Source of the DNA: Pardosa pseudoannulata | Lineage: Eukaryota > Arthropoda > Arachnida > Araneae > Lycosidae | Assembly (NCBI GenBank): GCA_032207245.1 | Contig: CM063500.1 | Location: 72,741,019 to 72,805,018 of the forward strand | Reading direction: 5' to 3' | DNA: 64,000 nucleotides | Shown: positions 33,795-45,598 of the stretch, piece after piece | How the letters are laid out: each line of letters opens with the position of its first letter | Position numbering within the stretch: position 1 is the first letter of the stretch | Program-made: the position numbers and the translations under genes | The notes under the pieces: model-generated | Seen by the model: the letters and a program-made list of their open reading frames with translations, nothing else | The model's database searches: none | Told to the model about the DNA's origin: nothing

Positions 33795-34125
33795 AATTCC
33801 CATTCTTCGTCTACCATTCTCTACCTGGATCAATGAACTTATCTTTTACAGCTGGCAGTTCGCACTTGCTCTTGTACTTTATAGTTAAAAAAAATATGCA
33901 TTTTTAATGAATTTTTCGGTACACTAATAATTTTATTTTTAAATTATTTCACTTTTTTGGCAACTCAATCTGTTTATAAATCATATACTCCTTTGAACAT
34001 TATTTTATTTTTACCTTTTTTCATGTTGCTATAAAATTTCCCGATACAAAATTTCAACACTTTACTCCTAATCTATTCTCCCCAAATTTTACATGTGTTA
34101 TAATGAAATTTTTCGTTATATAAAG
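33795..34125. other. No gene seen
   Basis: AT-rich sequence without recognised repeats or frames. Confidence 0.6.
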
Positions 34126-34402
34126 TAGGGCCGTAACTAAAGTCCTTTGACTCCAGGGGCAAAAACTTTTCTGCACCCTACCACCAAAACTGAAAAAATA
34201 TATAAACATGCTTTTTTTTCCTTTATCATATATTCAGTATGAAAATATTTGTTAATTCTTAAAATGTTCCTAGTATATTAATTTTAAATTTTTTCTTCTA
34301 CTTATACCTTATTAATACTTAAAAACATTTTTGAACACTCTGGGGGTATTATTTTGCTGATAAACTGAATAGTTTATTTGAGGGGAATAATTTTTATTTG
34401 TA

Positions 34403-34898
34403 CAGTAGAACCTCGATCAACCAAGCTTCGATTAACAGATGTTTCTGTTAACTGAGTCAATAAGTTTATTTTTTCTCTCCTTTCCAAAATGAGCATGGAA
34501 AAATTATACACATTTTAGTTCGTTATCCGTGTTACAGGTACTTCCCCACAAAAGCACTCAACTTCCAAAAATTATTACACCCTTTTTAAATCTTTTTAGC
34601 TGTGAAACATAAGTTCCTATATGTTTATTTTTATCATTTAAAGAACATTATATTGTTTTTAATTTAAAAGTAAATTGTTTTTTACTTTAAAAGTAAATTT
34701 TAATTTGCAAGCACGGAAGGTTTTTATACATGGTTTCTATTAACCAAGGTACTAGAGGTCCCAATTAGCTCGGTTCGGTTTTTGGTTTGGTTTTTTGGAG
34801 TGCTACAGTCTACTTTTTGCAACAGGCGGGCTAATGAGACAAGGACCTACTGCTTAAAGCCGATTCCTCAATTAGCTCGGATAATCAAGGTTCTACTG
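34403..34898 (+). mobile_element. Tigger/pogo-type MITE inside hAT
   Basis: Flanked by TA (34401-34402 and 34899-34900), with CAGTAGAACCTCGATCAACC at left and the inverted match ending GGTTCTACTG at right. The interior matches 25955-26343. A truncated SINE interrupts the right part. Confidence 0.9.
34774..34868 (-). mobile_element. SINE family A, 5'-truncated
   Basis: The tail and part of the body are present but the tRNA-like head is missing. The perfect 12-bp duplication CAATTAGCTCGG (34762-34773 and 34869-34880) shows it inserted in this short form, as expected for target-primed reverse transcription. Confidence 0.9.
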
Positions 34899-35457
34899 TA
34901 CGTCGAATTTTCATAAAAAAAATTACGAATTTTTTAAAGTTAAATTTAGGTTTAATAACTTTAATAAATTCAAAATTTAAAACGTACACCCGGATTGATA
35001 TTAAGGCATATCAGAAGTGTTTGGTACACATTAAAAATCTGTATTAACTTTGTGTCTAGGAACATTTTAAAAAATAAGAAAATTCATAAATAATTTTTAA
35101 AACACATTGGATTTTATAAATAAAACCGTAATTTATAATGAAAAAATATTTAAACTTTACCTTATTTAACTGAGTAAAATTCGTCTTCTTCCAGACCCCA
35201 TTTTCATCACGGTGCGACACCCCTATGACCGATGCGCCCGTGGCAAATGCCACCTTTGCCACGCCCTAGTTATGGCCCTGATATAGAGATCAGATTACAA
35301 TCAACACAGGACGTGCACAACTAAACGTCATAATAGTCCTACCGCTAATAGTTTTTCAGTTTTGTTAGATTCGTAAGTATAGATGCCAAGATTGAACTAG
35401 CCATAACTAGTTCAAGAATGCTTAAATAATTTAAAACCTTATAAATACACTTCTCTC

Positions 35458-36221
35458 CAGGGCTTCGAACCGTAATTTTTTTTTTGTTCCGGTTTTCGTT
35501 CCGGTTCAACTAAAAAATTAATATCGGTTCAGTTCCGGTTTTCGCTCCGCCAAAAATAACGGTTTTCGGTTCAGTTCCGGTTTTCGCTCCGCCAAAAATA
35601 ACTGTTTTCGTTTCAGTTCCAAATGAATAATTTCATTTTATGTATATTCTTATTTGTACTAAAAATGTAATTCTATCAAAATTTAGAAGATTTTATTCTT
35701 TTTTTAATTGGTACACTATGTAAATTGATACAAACAGCAGGTACGATAAGAGCGGCGAGCATTGGCATTGTTATCCATTATCAAAATCGCATTTGACAAC
35801 TAGGTTCATGATTACCCACATTCGTCGTTTGACTCTCACATCGTGCACTTGGCCTTGCAATAATTATGTAAAAAATATATTATTTATTTAACATATGAAA
35901 ATTGCCTCTAATTATTAATATATCTTCTAACGTGGTTTCACTGAGATTACTTCTGTTGTCTCGGAGAATAAATTTCAAACCTGAAAACGCTCTTTCAACA
36001 AATATCAAAATAGGAAATCGAGAAGCAGTATACATGTAATGATAATTATAAAGTTGACGTTAAATTAGAAAATATTGATAAGTTGGTAACAGTAACAAAA
36101 TGACTGAAAGATATATCGAACCGAAATAAACCGATATTTTTTTCGGTTCAGTTCCGGTTTTCGTTCCGACCAAAATAACGGTTTTTTCCGGTTTTCGGTT
36201 CAGTTCCGGTTCGAAGCCCTG
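35458..36221 (-). mobile_element. hAT element (family H1), inverted-pair member 1
   Basis: Ends CAGGGCTTCGAACCGT and CCGGTTCGAAGCCCTG are inverted repeats, and the 8-bp duplication CTTCTCTC (35450-35457 and 36222-36229) is perfect. Subterminal GTTCCGGTTTTCG-type repeats occur at both ends. Only the last part of the transposase survives (35880-36035), so the 764-bp element is an internal-deletion derivative. Confidence 0.95.
35880..36035 (-). pseudogene. hAT transposase C-terminal dimerisation domain
   Basis: The minus strand is open for 51 codons, ATG to TAA. After SRFPIL it contains FVERAFSGLKFILRDNRSNL and then SETTLEDILIIRGNF. This is the conserved end of hAT transposases (the Dimer_Tnp_hAT region), which pairs transposase subunits. 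Between SRFPIL and FVERAF the stretch usually found in hAT proteins is missing, so an internal deletion joined the two parts in frame. The domain ends at its natural position near the C terminus. No catalytic region is present, so the frame cannot be functional on its own. Confidence 0.85.
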
Positions 36222-36573
36222 CTTCTCTCATATCTATTAGCCAGCAGAAAAATTTTGAAACTATATCAACTAATTTCGCTAACTCTCGACTTCAATTAAT
36301 CCAATGATTCTCAACATAGCGTGTGCTCCATATCGATGAGGCATATAATTTTTGGGGTGGGTATTTGGGGAGTGGCAAAATGGCTTTGGAATAAGACATT
36401 TAATACTCAAACTCAACTTGCTTTGGAAGAAAAGCATTATTACCATTTCAATCCTTAGTGAAACTGCATAAAAGAAATTCACTAGATGTCACGAATCGAA
36501 GGGATTTGAAATTGATTTAGTTTGGAACGCTACGGTCTACTGTTTTGATACACGATGGCTACTGCTTAAAAAC

Positions 36574-37360
36574 CAGGGCTTCGAACCGGAACTGAACCGA
36601 AAACCGGAAAAAAAACCGTTATTTTGGTCGGAACGAAAACCGGAACTGAACCGAAAAAAATATCGGTTTATTTCGGTTCGATATATCTTTCAGTCATTTT
36701 GTTACTGTTACCAACTTATCAATATTTTCTAATTTAACGTCAACTTTATAATTACATATCCGCACTTGTATAAGATTGCAATGGTGGTTTTGGCAGCTCC
36801 AGCTACACAAGTTAGTGTTGAAATTCATTCTCCGAGACAACAGAAGTAATCTCAGTGAAACCACGTTAGAAGATATATTAATAATTAGAGGCAATTTTCA
36901 TATGTTAAATAAATAATATATTTTTTACATAATTATTGCAAGGCCAAGTGCACGATGTGAGAGTCAAACGACGAATGTGGGTAATCATGAACCTAGTTGT
37001 CAAATGCGATTTTGATAATGGATAACAAGGCCAATGCTCGCCGCTCTTATCGTACCTGCTGTTTGTATCAATTCACATAGTGTACCAATTAAAAAAAGAA
37101 TAAAATCTTCTAAATTTTGATAGAATTACATTTTTTGTTTATGATAGAATTATATTTTTAGTACAAATAAGAATATACATAAAATGAAATTATTCATTTG
37201 GAACTGAAACGAAAACAGTTATTTTTGGCGGAGCGAAAACCGGAACTGAACCGAAAACCGTTATTTTTGGCGGAGCGAAAACCGGAACTGAACCGATATT
37301 AATTTTTTAGTTGAACCGGAACGAAAACCGGAACAAAAAAAATTACGGTTCGAAGCCCTG
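36574..37360 (+). mobile_element. hAT element (family H1), inverted-pair member 2
   Basis: Same termini as 35458-36221 but in opposite orientation, 352 bp away. The flanks TTAAAAAC (36566-36573) and TTAAAAAT (37361-37368) match at 7 of 8 positions. It retains a slightly different part of the transposase from the first copy (36770-36916). Confidence 0.93.
36770..36916 (+). pseudogene. hAT transposase C-terminal fragment, frameshifted
   Basis: HLYKIAMVVLAAPATQVSVE is followed, after a small deletion that changes frame, by FILRDNRSNLSETTLEDIL and the same C-terminal end as at 35880-36035. The AMVVLAAPATQVSVE block is the stretch usually just upstream of the ER.FS motif in hAT transposases, and it is missing from the other copy. 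The two relics therefore complement each other in what they preserve. A second copy lies at 43391-43537 in the tandem duplication. Confidence 0.85.
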
Positions 37361-37673
37361 TTAAAAATATTCAAAACGGTCATGAACATCAATGCTACGA
37401 ACGGTATTCGAACCCGCGAACTCCGGTATCGAGCAACAACTCTCTACCCTTAGGCCATCGTCAGGCTTCGGCTTGAGACGGAAGTTAACTAAATTTGGGA
37501 CTAATATAAACCCATATCAACTGCAAGAATCAAACTATTTTTATTTTTAAATTTATGCTATTTTTCTTAAGATTCAGCCTGCACTTGATACCTGCTTGTA
37601 GTAGGCTGTACTTGTAAAAAATAAAATTTTCTGGGTTCCTTTTATTACCTCAGAATCTCCCTCTCCCTCCCGA

Positions 37674-38369
37674 GATCAGTAAAATTTTTAATTTTCCAGT
37701 ATTGCAAAATACCCTATAAGGCAAGTAAAAATAGTTTTTTTTTTCTTTGAGTTTGGTTTGGAGTGCTACAGTCTACTTTTTGCAACACGAGGGCTAATGA
37801 GACCTTTGCCTGAGAATTCCTTTGCAACAAAAAATAACTGATGATTAATTTAAAATTATCACATATGTACTTAATCTATTATTTAAGACAAATATAAAAG
37901 AAAATTAATTACGCAATATCTAAGTTCAGTAACAAAACATATGAAAATAATGCAGACGATATTTAAATAATCTAAAATAAGAAAAGATTAAATGAGAAAC
38001 TTCATAATGCTGGAAAAAAATATTATTTTCATCCACTTAAAATGTGATAAAATGATGAATTTAATGGCCTACACTTAACCGGGGAAAATAGGGCTTCGAG
38101 TAATGGCATTAAACGCTCCAAAAGGGGGGAAGGGGTGGATTTCTAACGTTTTAAAGACGACAGCATTTTTTCTGTGATCTGAAGCACATTATACAGACTT
38201 GTTTTAGAATCGCATCGATAGTTTAGGAGAAGATAAACTTTACTCGCTTTGAATTCTGCTAACCCTAACTCATCAAAAATCCAATATGGATACCTTTATC
38301 CATTCCAGGTCCAACAGATTCATAAACTCGAGGACAGACAGATAACTTAGGCTATTATTATACAGGGGA
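37674..38369 (-). mobile_element. Helitron lacking its 3' terminus
   Basis: The 5' end on the minus strand reads TCCCCTGTATAATAATAGCC. The 3' hairpin and CTAG are missing, and the copy stops at GATCAGT (37674-37680). A truncated SINE sits at 37751-37804. Confidence 0.82.
37751..37804 (-). mobile_element. SINE family A, strongly 5'-truncated
   Basis: Only the tail and about 45 bp of body, up to GAGACC, are present within the Helitron. Confidence 0.8.
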
Positions 38370-39680
38370 TATACGCAAGTTTAAGTTCTTTCATCGTTTA
38401 AAACATACTTTTTTAATTCTTTCTGTGTACCTGAAAACCTACATTTAGTTATAATAGCCCTAATTATTGGCTTTTAAAAAAAACATTCATTTTAAACTCA
38501 AAATAAACTCAAAAGTTAAAAATTAAGGCCTATATTACACAAATTTATGCAATTTTCTTGAATACAAAATTTGCACTTTTATGACCGTTTTCCACGAAAT
38601 TATGCGATTAAGAAGTTAAACATCACTTATATAATTAACGATTCGTTTCTTTTCCTTCCAACAATTTATTAAAATTCTCAGCGGTCATATTCTAGTTTTT
38701 TATCCGTGAGGTATAGATACGTTAATACTGCTTGAGAGATTAAAGAATTTAGACCCAAGGAGGAAATTCATTATAACGTTTGTCAACGCGGTTAGGTATC
38801 AGCGATATTGGATAACTCTCGCATGCTTTTACCCTTGCGTAAAATTGCTCTGCTTTTGAGCCGATTTCTTTAAACAAATTTTGTAGCTTTATATAGAATA
38901 TGCGCATGACGTCAGGTGCAGCAAAAATTGCAGCTCAACTTAATCGTTGGCAAAATATTTGAATTTTTTACGGATTGTGCTTGTTATTGGAGTTTTAATT
39001 TTGTCAGTTACCTGAAAATGGTAATAAGTTGTTGTGTGTATGGCTATACTAAGCGTTTCAAATAAAGTGAATATATTGAATTTTATTACTTTCCTAAAGA
39101 TCCTACATTGCGAATGCTTTGGATAAAAGCTATAAAAAGGCAAGGCTGCACTCCAAGTTCTGCGAGAATTTGCGGAAAACATTTTTAGAATAATAAAACG
39201 TTAACCTTACTGTAGTGTAATAGATTATATAAAGTTATGCTCTAAGAAATTTTTTATTATTAAGTTTTTTTTTTCACATTTCTAATGTATTTTCTATGCT
39301 TTTGTTAGAATCACTGTATCTATAAAATATAAATTTTTGTCCTTAAAATGATCAGGTTTTGCACATCTTTATTAGATTCCTATTTATGTTACAATTTATT
39401 GTGCTGTTAACATAATCAAAGTAGTTTAATGATGATACTTAATACTGTATAATGTGTCATTTTTAAAAAAAATATATATACTTTCGTAAGTGCTAAAAAA
39501 ATCTATTTTGAATTAATTTGCCAGTTTCTGATGTTTTATCCCTTACCCTTAAATAAAATTTAGTTTTATTGTATACGTGATTCATATCGAAGCTAATAAC
39601 ATACATCGAAAACAAGCAATGTTGTGCCAGCGAAAAGTTGAGTTGTAGTCAGCAATCGTATTTGTTTACAAACAAGCACT
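38370..39680. other. No intact gene; THAP-domain remnant inside
   Basis: Includes a TATA-like TTTATATAGAATATGCG at about 38890, about 130 bp before the THAP remnant (39018-39188). Otherwise AT-rich with no recognised element ends. Confidence 0.5.
39018..39188 (+). pseudogene. THAP-type zinc-finger remnant, copy A
   Basis: Starting at ATG 39018, the plus strand reads MVISCCVYGYTKRFK, a stop at codon 16, then FYYFPKDPTLRMLWIKAI and finally ARICGKHF before a second stop. This follows the THAP pattern: Cys pair near the start, a YFP.DP....W motif, and C-x2-H with a final F. THAP domains are DNA-binding zinc fingers found in P-element-like transposases and in host regulators. The second zinc-ligand position appears to be Tyr instead of Cys. 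Nothing recognisable follows, so it is probably the first-exon remnant of a THAP-containing transposase. Confidence 0.7.
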
Positions 39681-40563
39681 CAGGGTTGGAAAAAATCATT
39701 TTTTTTTTTTTAATCAAAAAATCTGATTTTTTTTATTTAAATCAGATTTTTTTTTATTTAAATCGGATTTTTTTATTTAAATCGGATTTTTATTATTTTT
39801 TTTCTGAATACTAATTTTAATTGTTTTTATATTTTTTGCAATACACATAGAATAGTTTGTTATAAGAAGTAACATCTTATCTATCTAGTATATTCTGCAC
39901 ACTGATTACCTAAACTTAAATATATAAATTTTAATCTAAATACATTCTATTATTTTGTAATTGGATAGTGCAAACTCAATAAGATGTCAATTAAAAGAAC
40001 AAATTAAATATTCTTTTAATGCAAACTATTTATTTAAAAAAACAAATCACAATTATTTTAATATTTTTTTAAGTACCGAATTATGGATTTAAATGTTTCA
40101 ATAAAAACACTCGCTTTGATGCTTTATCCACTCCTCATTGGTTACGAAGGCTAGAATGAACTGAACAATACCAAAAGAAAACTGTCTTTCCATTCCAGCA
40201 GATGAAGCCAGGCTATTGTTATTTGGTAGACAAACTGGATTTCATGTTCTGTAATGCTCTCTTTACCTCCCGTTACATAAAATGAATTCTACCAGTCATA
40301 ACTAGTCGTACCTACCCCTACTACATACTTTCTGATAACAACCCCTAAATTCTTGGAAAGCACATGCTATCTTTTGACACTTATTTACTTATTGGTATTA
40401 CTGTGCTGACTGATTCCCAATTCTCCTGTCTTTGGAATATAGGTTTTAAGAGAAGTGAAAAAAAAAATGATTTAAATCAATGATTTTTTTTAAAAAATCA
40501 ACTGATTTAAATCAAGATTTAAATCATGATTTAAATCAACTGATTTAAATCATGCCAACCCTA
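39681..40563. mobile_element. hAT-type element (family H3), copy A
   Basis: It starts CAGGGTTGG and ends CCAACCCTA. The flanks CAAGCACT (39673-39680) and CATGCACT (40564-40571) match at 7 of 8 positions. Subterminal regions consist of repeated ATTTAAATC and GATTTAAATC blocks. 883 bp with no transposase domain. Confidence 0.85.
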
Positions 40564-40571
40564 CATGCACT

Positions 40572-41113
40572 TTCTCTATAGAGATCAAAGTTCAGGGTAA
40601 AATAAATTATCTTTATGAAAATGCGTAATAGTAAGTATTTGCATTCGAAAAAATATCAAAGTTTTTCAGAAATTAAACATGAAACATTTATTTTTCCTCG
40701 CTCTTTTTTTTTAAAAGTTTAATAACGCATTTACGTGGAGAATTTTGTTCTATCACAGTAAAAAATAGTTTAAAGACACTTTTAATTGTAACAAGTAGAA
40801 CAATTTATACTACAGTTTAACAGACCTACAGAAATCTAATATAGCAGTACATCTTAACGTCTAGTTAGCATAAAAATATTTGAACAGCCAGTTTTGCCCT
40901 AAAAAACTTTAAATATTTTAAAACTTGAAGAAATATTTCAGCTTTTTCTACATGAAAAGTTTGTTTTATAGAAACGTGGTAAAAATAGTAGTGTAAACCA
41001 AATCCCATCCACCAAATAGTTATTTTAATAATGATCCAATAATAACGTTCATTAGTACTTCAAAATTATATAAATTAGTACAAAATTAATACATAAAATG
41101 ATTTACAGCTAAT
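40572..41113. other. No gene seen
   Basis: AT-rich sequence between the H3 hAT element and the next SINE, duplicated at about 47162-47675. Confidence 0.7.
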
Positions 41114-41125
41114 CCCTTGACATAG

Positions 41126-41301
41126 TTTGGTTTGGTTTGGAGTGCTACGGTCTACTTTTTGCAACACGAGGGCTAATGAGACCGGGACCTACAGCTTAAA
41201 GCCGATTCCGAACGGCTACGAACATCCATGCCATTGCGGGATTCGAACCCATGAACTCCGGTACCGAAGGCCAGCACCCTAACCAATCGGCCATCGTTCG
41301 G
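41126..41301 (-). mobile_element. SINE family A, copy A
   Basis: Perfect 12-bp duplication CCCTTGACATAG (41114-41125 and 41302-41313). Full length. Confidence 0.93.
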
Positions 41302-41401
41302 CCCTTGACATAGAATGACGTCTGGGAGACGTCAGTCCTCTCACGTGCCAAAGTATACTTTAACGTCTTCGACAAACGTCCTGCAGTATTATATTAAATC
41401 A

Positions 41402-42429
41402 CTAGCATATAGCTCGTCATATGACGGGATCAGTAAAAACTTTGAATTTTCCAAAATTGTAAAGTACCCTACAAGGCAAGTAAAAAAAGGGTTTGGTTTT
41501 TTTTTTTTTTTGGCTGAGAATTATCTCGAACTCACTCAATAATGTGTTTATCTTCATACTCCTTCAAAGTCTCCCGATACTGTGAATGCAGTTCAGAATC
41601 ACGGTGAATTCATTTAGAAAGATGATTCAAAGTTTTCTTAGCTATGTCGAAATTATCGTTGAGGTCTTCCTTTTTTTTTTGCCTCAGTAATTAATAGAAG
41701 GAAAGGAAGGAAACTGGCTGCTTCTCACAGGGACTCTAAACGATCGGAATAGTCAATTTTTTTGGCTGGCTATGACGTCATTAAGAGTAGCAAAAGCTCC
41801 CATCTTCGACATATCCCAACGTGCCGAAATGCACTGCTAGTGACGTCATTAGATAATCTAGTGATGTAGATGATCGCCATGAGTAGCAACCATCTACGGT
41901 TAAATTTAAAATTATCACATATGTACCTAATCTATTATTGAATCCAAATATAAAAGAAAATGATTTACGCAATATCTAAGTTCAGTGATAAAACATGAAA
42001 ATGATGCAGACGATATTTAAATAATTTAAAATACATAATTAAATGAGATGGTTAAAGGATGCTAGTAAAAATATGGTAGTAAAAATTGTTATTCTTACCA
42101 ACTTACGTGATAAATTGATAAATTTATTCGCCTGCTCTTAACGATAGAAAATAGGGCTTGAAATAATGACTTTAAATGCTCGAAAAAGAAGAAGGGAAAG
42201 ATTTCGAACGTTTTAAATACGAAAGTCCTTTTTGCTGTGATATGAAGCATATTTATACTAATTTATTTTAGAATAGGATGGATAGTTTAGGAGAAGATAA
42301 ACTTTACTCGCTTTGAATTTTGCTAACCCTAACTCATCAAGAATCCAATATGGATGCCTCTATCCATTCCAGGTCCAACCGCTTCATAAATTCGAGGACA
42401 GACAACTTAGGCTATTATTATATAGGGGA
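41402..42429 (-). mobile_element. Non-autonomous Helitron, copy A
   Basis: Minus-strand 5' end TCCCCTATATAATAATAGCC after A. The 3' end is the hairpin CCCGTCATATGACGAG followed by CTATATGCTAG before T. This 1028-bp copy shows the family termini most clearly. Confidence 0.92.
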
Positions 42430-42757
42430 TAATTTTATGCTGTTAATTACTGTACATTAGCATCCTATATAAGCCTTCTTAAATGTTACATAGCATTGCC
42501 AATTTCTAAATAAAACTTTCTTTTCTCAACTTGCACAAAATTATTCAGACGAGCCAGAACTAAATAGCAGTTTTCGAACACATTAAATTCCGTTTTACTA
42601 GGATGACAAGGGATTAATATGAAGAAATATCCAAACATAAATGTGCTTTACCAAAATGATTCAGTTCTACTTCAGATCTTTTAAATCTAATCCGAAGTTA
42701 AGTAAAAATAAAAAATTTCATGATCTCATTTTTATACGAAAATTATTAACTCGTTAA

Positions 42758-43220
42758 CCCCTTAACTGCCGCATTCTTATATATATGCTTTGGACAGTTA
42801 ATGCGTCAACTCCTTCATAATGTGTATGATGCATATTCCACTTATACTTTAAATGGTCTATAAGAGAATGTACTTAAAGTAACAGACCACGTTCAAATAG
42901 CAATTTTCGTGAAAAATATTGAAAAAAATTTCTTTATTTTAAAAGATCAGTTCTTTAGCTTTCGAAAACTGTTTTCAGCTTGTTTCTAGAGTTATTAGAA
43001 GTCACGATACAGCTGTTTAATCCTCACCGGAAGGGTCGAAAAGATACCGGAAGTTACCAGTTAAAGGGCTTGACTTTGAGTGTTAGCATGAAAAACGTCC
43101 TAAATAGCTTATTATAGCTTCTAAATAAATTAGTCCAGCATATTTCTGAATGTGTATCAAATTATTAAACAATGAATTTATCCAATAAAACCTTTAAATT
43201 GAATTTCTGAAAAACTGATT
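42758..43220. mobile_element. TTAA element (family T5), left part only
   Basis: After TTAA at 42754-42757 it begins CCCCTTAACTGCCGCATTC, as at 49313. It is cut off at the duplication junction at 43220/43221. Confidence 0.85.
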
Positions 43221-43939
43221 GAAAACCGGAAAAAAACCGTTATTTTGGTCGGAACGAAAACCGGAACTGAACCGAAAAAAATATCGGTTTATTTCGGTTC
43301 GATATATCTTTCAGTCATTTTGTTACTGTTACCAACTTATCAATATTTTCTAATTTAACGTCAACTTTATAATTACATATCCGCACTTGTATAAGATTGC
43401 AATGGTGGTTTTGGCAGCTCCAGCTACACAAGTTAGTGTTGAAATTCATTCTCCGAGACAACAGAAGTAATCTCAGTGAAACCACGTTAGAAGATATATT
43501 AATAATTAGAGGCAATTTTCATATGTTAAATAAATAATATATTTTTTACATAATTATTGCAAGGCCAAGTGCACGATGTGAGAGTCAAACGACGAATGTG
43601 GGTAATCATGAACCTAGTTGTCAAATGCGATTTTGATAATGGATAACAAGGCCAATGCTCGCCGCTCTTATCGTACCTGCTGTTTGTATCAATTCACATA
43701 GTGTACCAATTAAAAAAAGAATAAAATCTTCTAAATTTTGATAGAATTACATTTTTTGTTTATGATAGAATTATATTTTTAGTACAAATAAGAATATACA
43801 TAAAATGAAATTATTCATTTGGAACTGAAACGAAAACAGTTATTTTTGGCGGAGCGAAAACCGGAACTGAACCGATATTAATTTTTTAGTTGAACCGGAA
43901 CGAAAACCGGAACAAAAAAAATTACGGTTCGAAGCCCTG
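43221..43939 (+). mobile_element. hAT element (family H1), left end lost at junction
   Basis: Copy B of 36574-37360. It ends CGGTTCGAAGCCCTG at 43939, but its left terminus is replaced by the duplication junction. Confidence 0.93.
43391..43537 (+). pseudogene. hAT transposase C-terminal fragment, copy B
   Basis: Same as 36770-36916, including the same frameshift, so the damage predates the duplication. Confidence 0.85.
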
Positions 43940-44044
43940 TTTAAAAATATTCAAAACGGTCATGAACATCAATGCTACGAACGGTATTCGAACCCGCGAA
44001 CTCCGGTATCGAGCAACAACTCTCTACCATTCAGCCATCGTCAG
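43940..44044 (-). mobile_element. SINE family A, head half, copy B
   Basis: Head-side half of the split SINE at 37361-37466. The tail half is absent because copy B starts inside the hAT element. Confidence 0.85.
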
Positions 44045-44253
44045 GCTTCGGCTTGAGACGGAAGTTAACTAAATTTGGGACTAATATAAACCCATATCAA
44101 CTGCAAGAATCAAACTATTTTTATTTTTAAATTTATGCTATTTTTCTTAAGATTCAGCCTGCACTTGATACCTGCTTGTAGTAGGCTGTACTTGTAAAAA
44201 ATAAAATTTTCTGGGTTCCTTTTATTACCTCAGAATCTCCCTCTCCCTCCCGA

Positions 44254-44952
44254 GATCAGTAAAATTTTTAATTTTCCAGTATTGCAAAATACCCTATAAG
44301 GCAAGTAAAAATAGTTTTTTTTTTCTTTGAGTTTGGTTTGGAGTGCTACAGTCTACTTTTTGCAACACGAGGGCTAATGAGACCTTTGCCTGAGAATTCC
44401 TTTGCAACAAAAAATAACTGATGATTAATTTAAAATTATCACATATGTACTTAATCTATTATTTAAGACAAATATAAAAGAAAATTAATTACGCAATATC
44501 TAAGTTCAGTAACAAAACATATGAAAATAATGCAGACGATATTTAAATAATCTAAAATAAGAAATGATTAAATGAGAAACTTCATAATGCTGGAAAAAAA
44601 AATATTATTTTCATCCACTTAAAATGTGATAAAATGATGAATTTAATGGCCTACACTTAACCGGGGAAAATAGGGCTTCGAGTAATGGCATTAAACGCTC
44701 CAAAAGGGAGGAAGGGTGGATTTCTAACGTTTTAAAGACGATAGTATTTTTCGCTGTGATCTGAAGCATATTTATACAGACTTGTTTTAGAATCGCATCG
44801 ATAGTTTAGGAGAAGATAAACTTTACTCGCTTTGAATTCTGCTAACCCTAACTCATCAAAAATCCAATATGGATACCTTTATCCATTCCAGGTCCAACAG
44901 ATTCATAAACTCGAGGACAGACAGATAACTTAGGCTATTATTATACAGGGGA
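44254..44952 (-). mobile_element. Helitron lacking its 3' terminus, copy B
   Basis: Copy B of 37674-38369, including the truncated SINE at 44331-44384. Confidence 0.85.
44331..44384 (-). mobile_element. SINE family A, 5'-truncated, copy B
   Basis: Duplicate of 37751-37804, not an independent insertion. Confidence 0.8.
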
Positions 44953-45598
44953 TATACGCAAGTTTAAGTTCTTTCATCGTTTAAAACATACTTTTTTAAT
45001 TCTTTCTGTGTACCTGAAAACCTACATTTAGTTATAATAGCCCTAATTATTGGCTTTTAAAAAAAAATCATTTTAAACTCAAAATAAACTCAAAAGTTAA
45101 AAATTAAGGCCTATATTACACAAATTTATGCAATTTTCTTGAATACAAAATTTGCACTTTTATGACCGTTTTCCACGAAATTATGCGATTAAGAAGTTAA
45201 ACATCACTTATATAATTAACGATTCGTTTCTTTTCCTTCCAACAATTTATTAAAATTCTCAGCGGTCATATTCTAGTTTTTTATCCGTGAGGTATAGATA
45301 CGTTAATACTGCTTGAGAGATTAAAGAATTTAGACCCAAGGAGGAAATTCATTATAACGTTTGTCAACGCGGTTAGGTATCAGCGATATTGGATAACTCT
45401 CGCATGCTTTTACCCTTGCGTAAAATTGCTCTGCTTTTGAGCCGATTTCTTTAAACAAATTTTGTAGCTTTATATAGAATATGCGCATGACGTCAGGTGC
45501 AGCAAAAATTGCAGCTCAACTTCCTCGTTGGCAAAGCATTTGAATTTCCTACGGATTGTGCTTGTTATTGGAGTTTTAATTTTGTCAGTTACCTGAAA

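Larger units (their letters stand above)
34126..35280. mobile_element. hAT-type element (family H2), with nested insertions
   Basis: Ends TAGGGCCGTAACTA and TAGTTATGGCCCTG are inverted. The flanking 8-bp sequences ATATAAAG (34118-34125) and ATATAGAG (35281-35288) match at 7 of 8 positions, the duplication length of hAT elements. No transposase domain was seen. A Tigger-type MITE (34403-34898) lies inside it and in turn contains a SINE. Confidence 0.8.
36519..37466 (-). mobile_element. SINE family A split by hAT insertion
   Basis: The tail side (TTTGGAACGCTACGGTCTAC) lies at about 36519-36573 and the head side (CCCGCGAACTCCGGTATCGA) at about 37361-37466. The hAT element at 36574-37360 sits between them, so the SINE came first. 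Confidence 0.88.
36599..43220. repeat. Tandem duplication, copy A (about 6.6 kb)
   Basis: This segment is repeated head-to-tail as 43221-49775. Corresponding landmarks are 36694/43315, 39018/45599, 39681/46267 and 41781/48326. Most blocks look nearly identical; differences include a 40-bp repeat number change near 37250 and a few small gaps. The left edge lies in a GAAAACCGG repeat inside the H1 hAT element, and the right edge inside a TTAA element. Confidence 0.95.

Noticed and set aside
38940..39182. 80-codon minus-strand frame (and its copy at 45470-45763)
   Set aside because: It is the antisense of the THAP remnant on the plus strand, which has the real family resemblance.
41781..41972. 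63-codon minus-strand frame duplicated at 48326-48517
   Set aside because: It lies inside the non-coding Helitron and is duplicated only because the 6.6-kb segment is.
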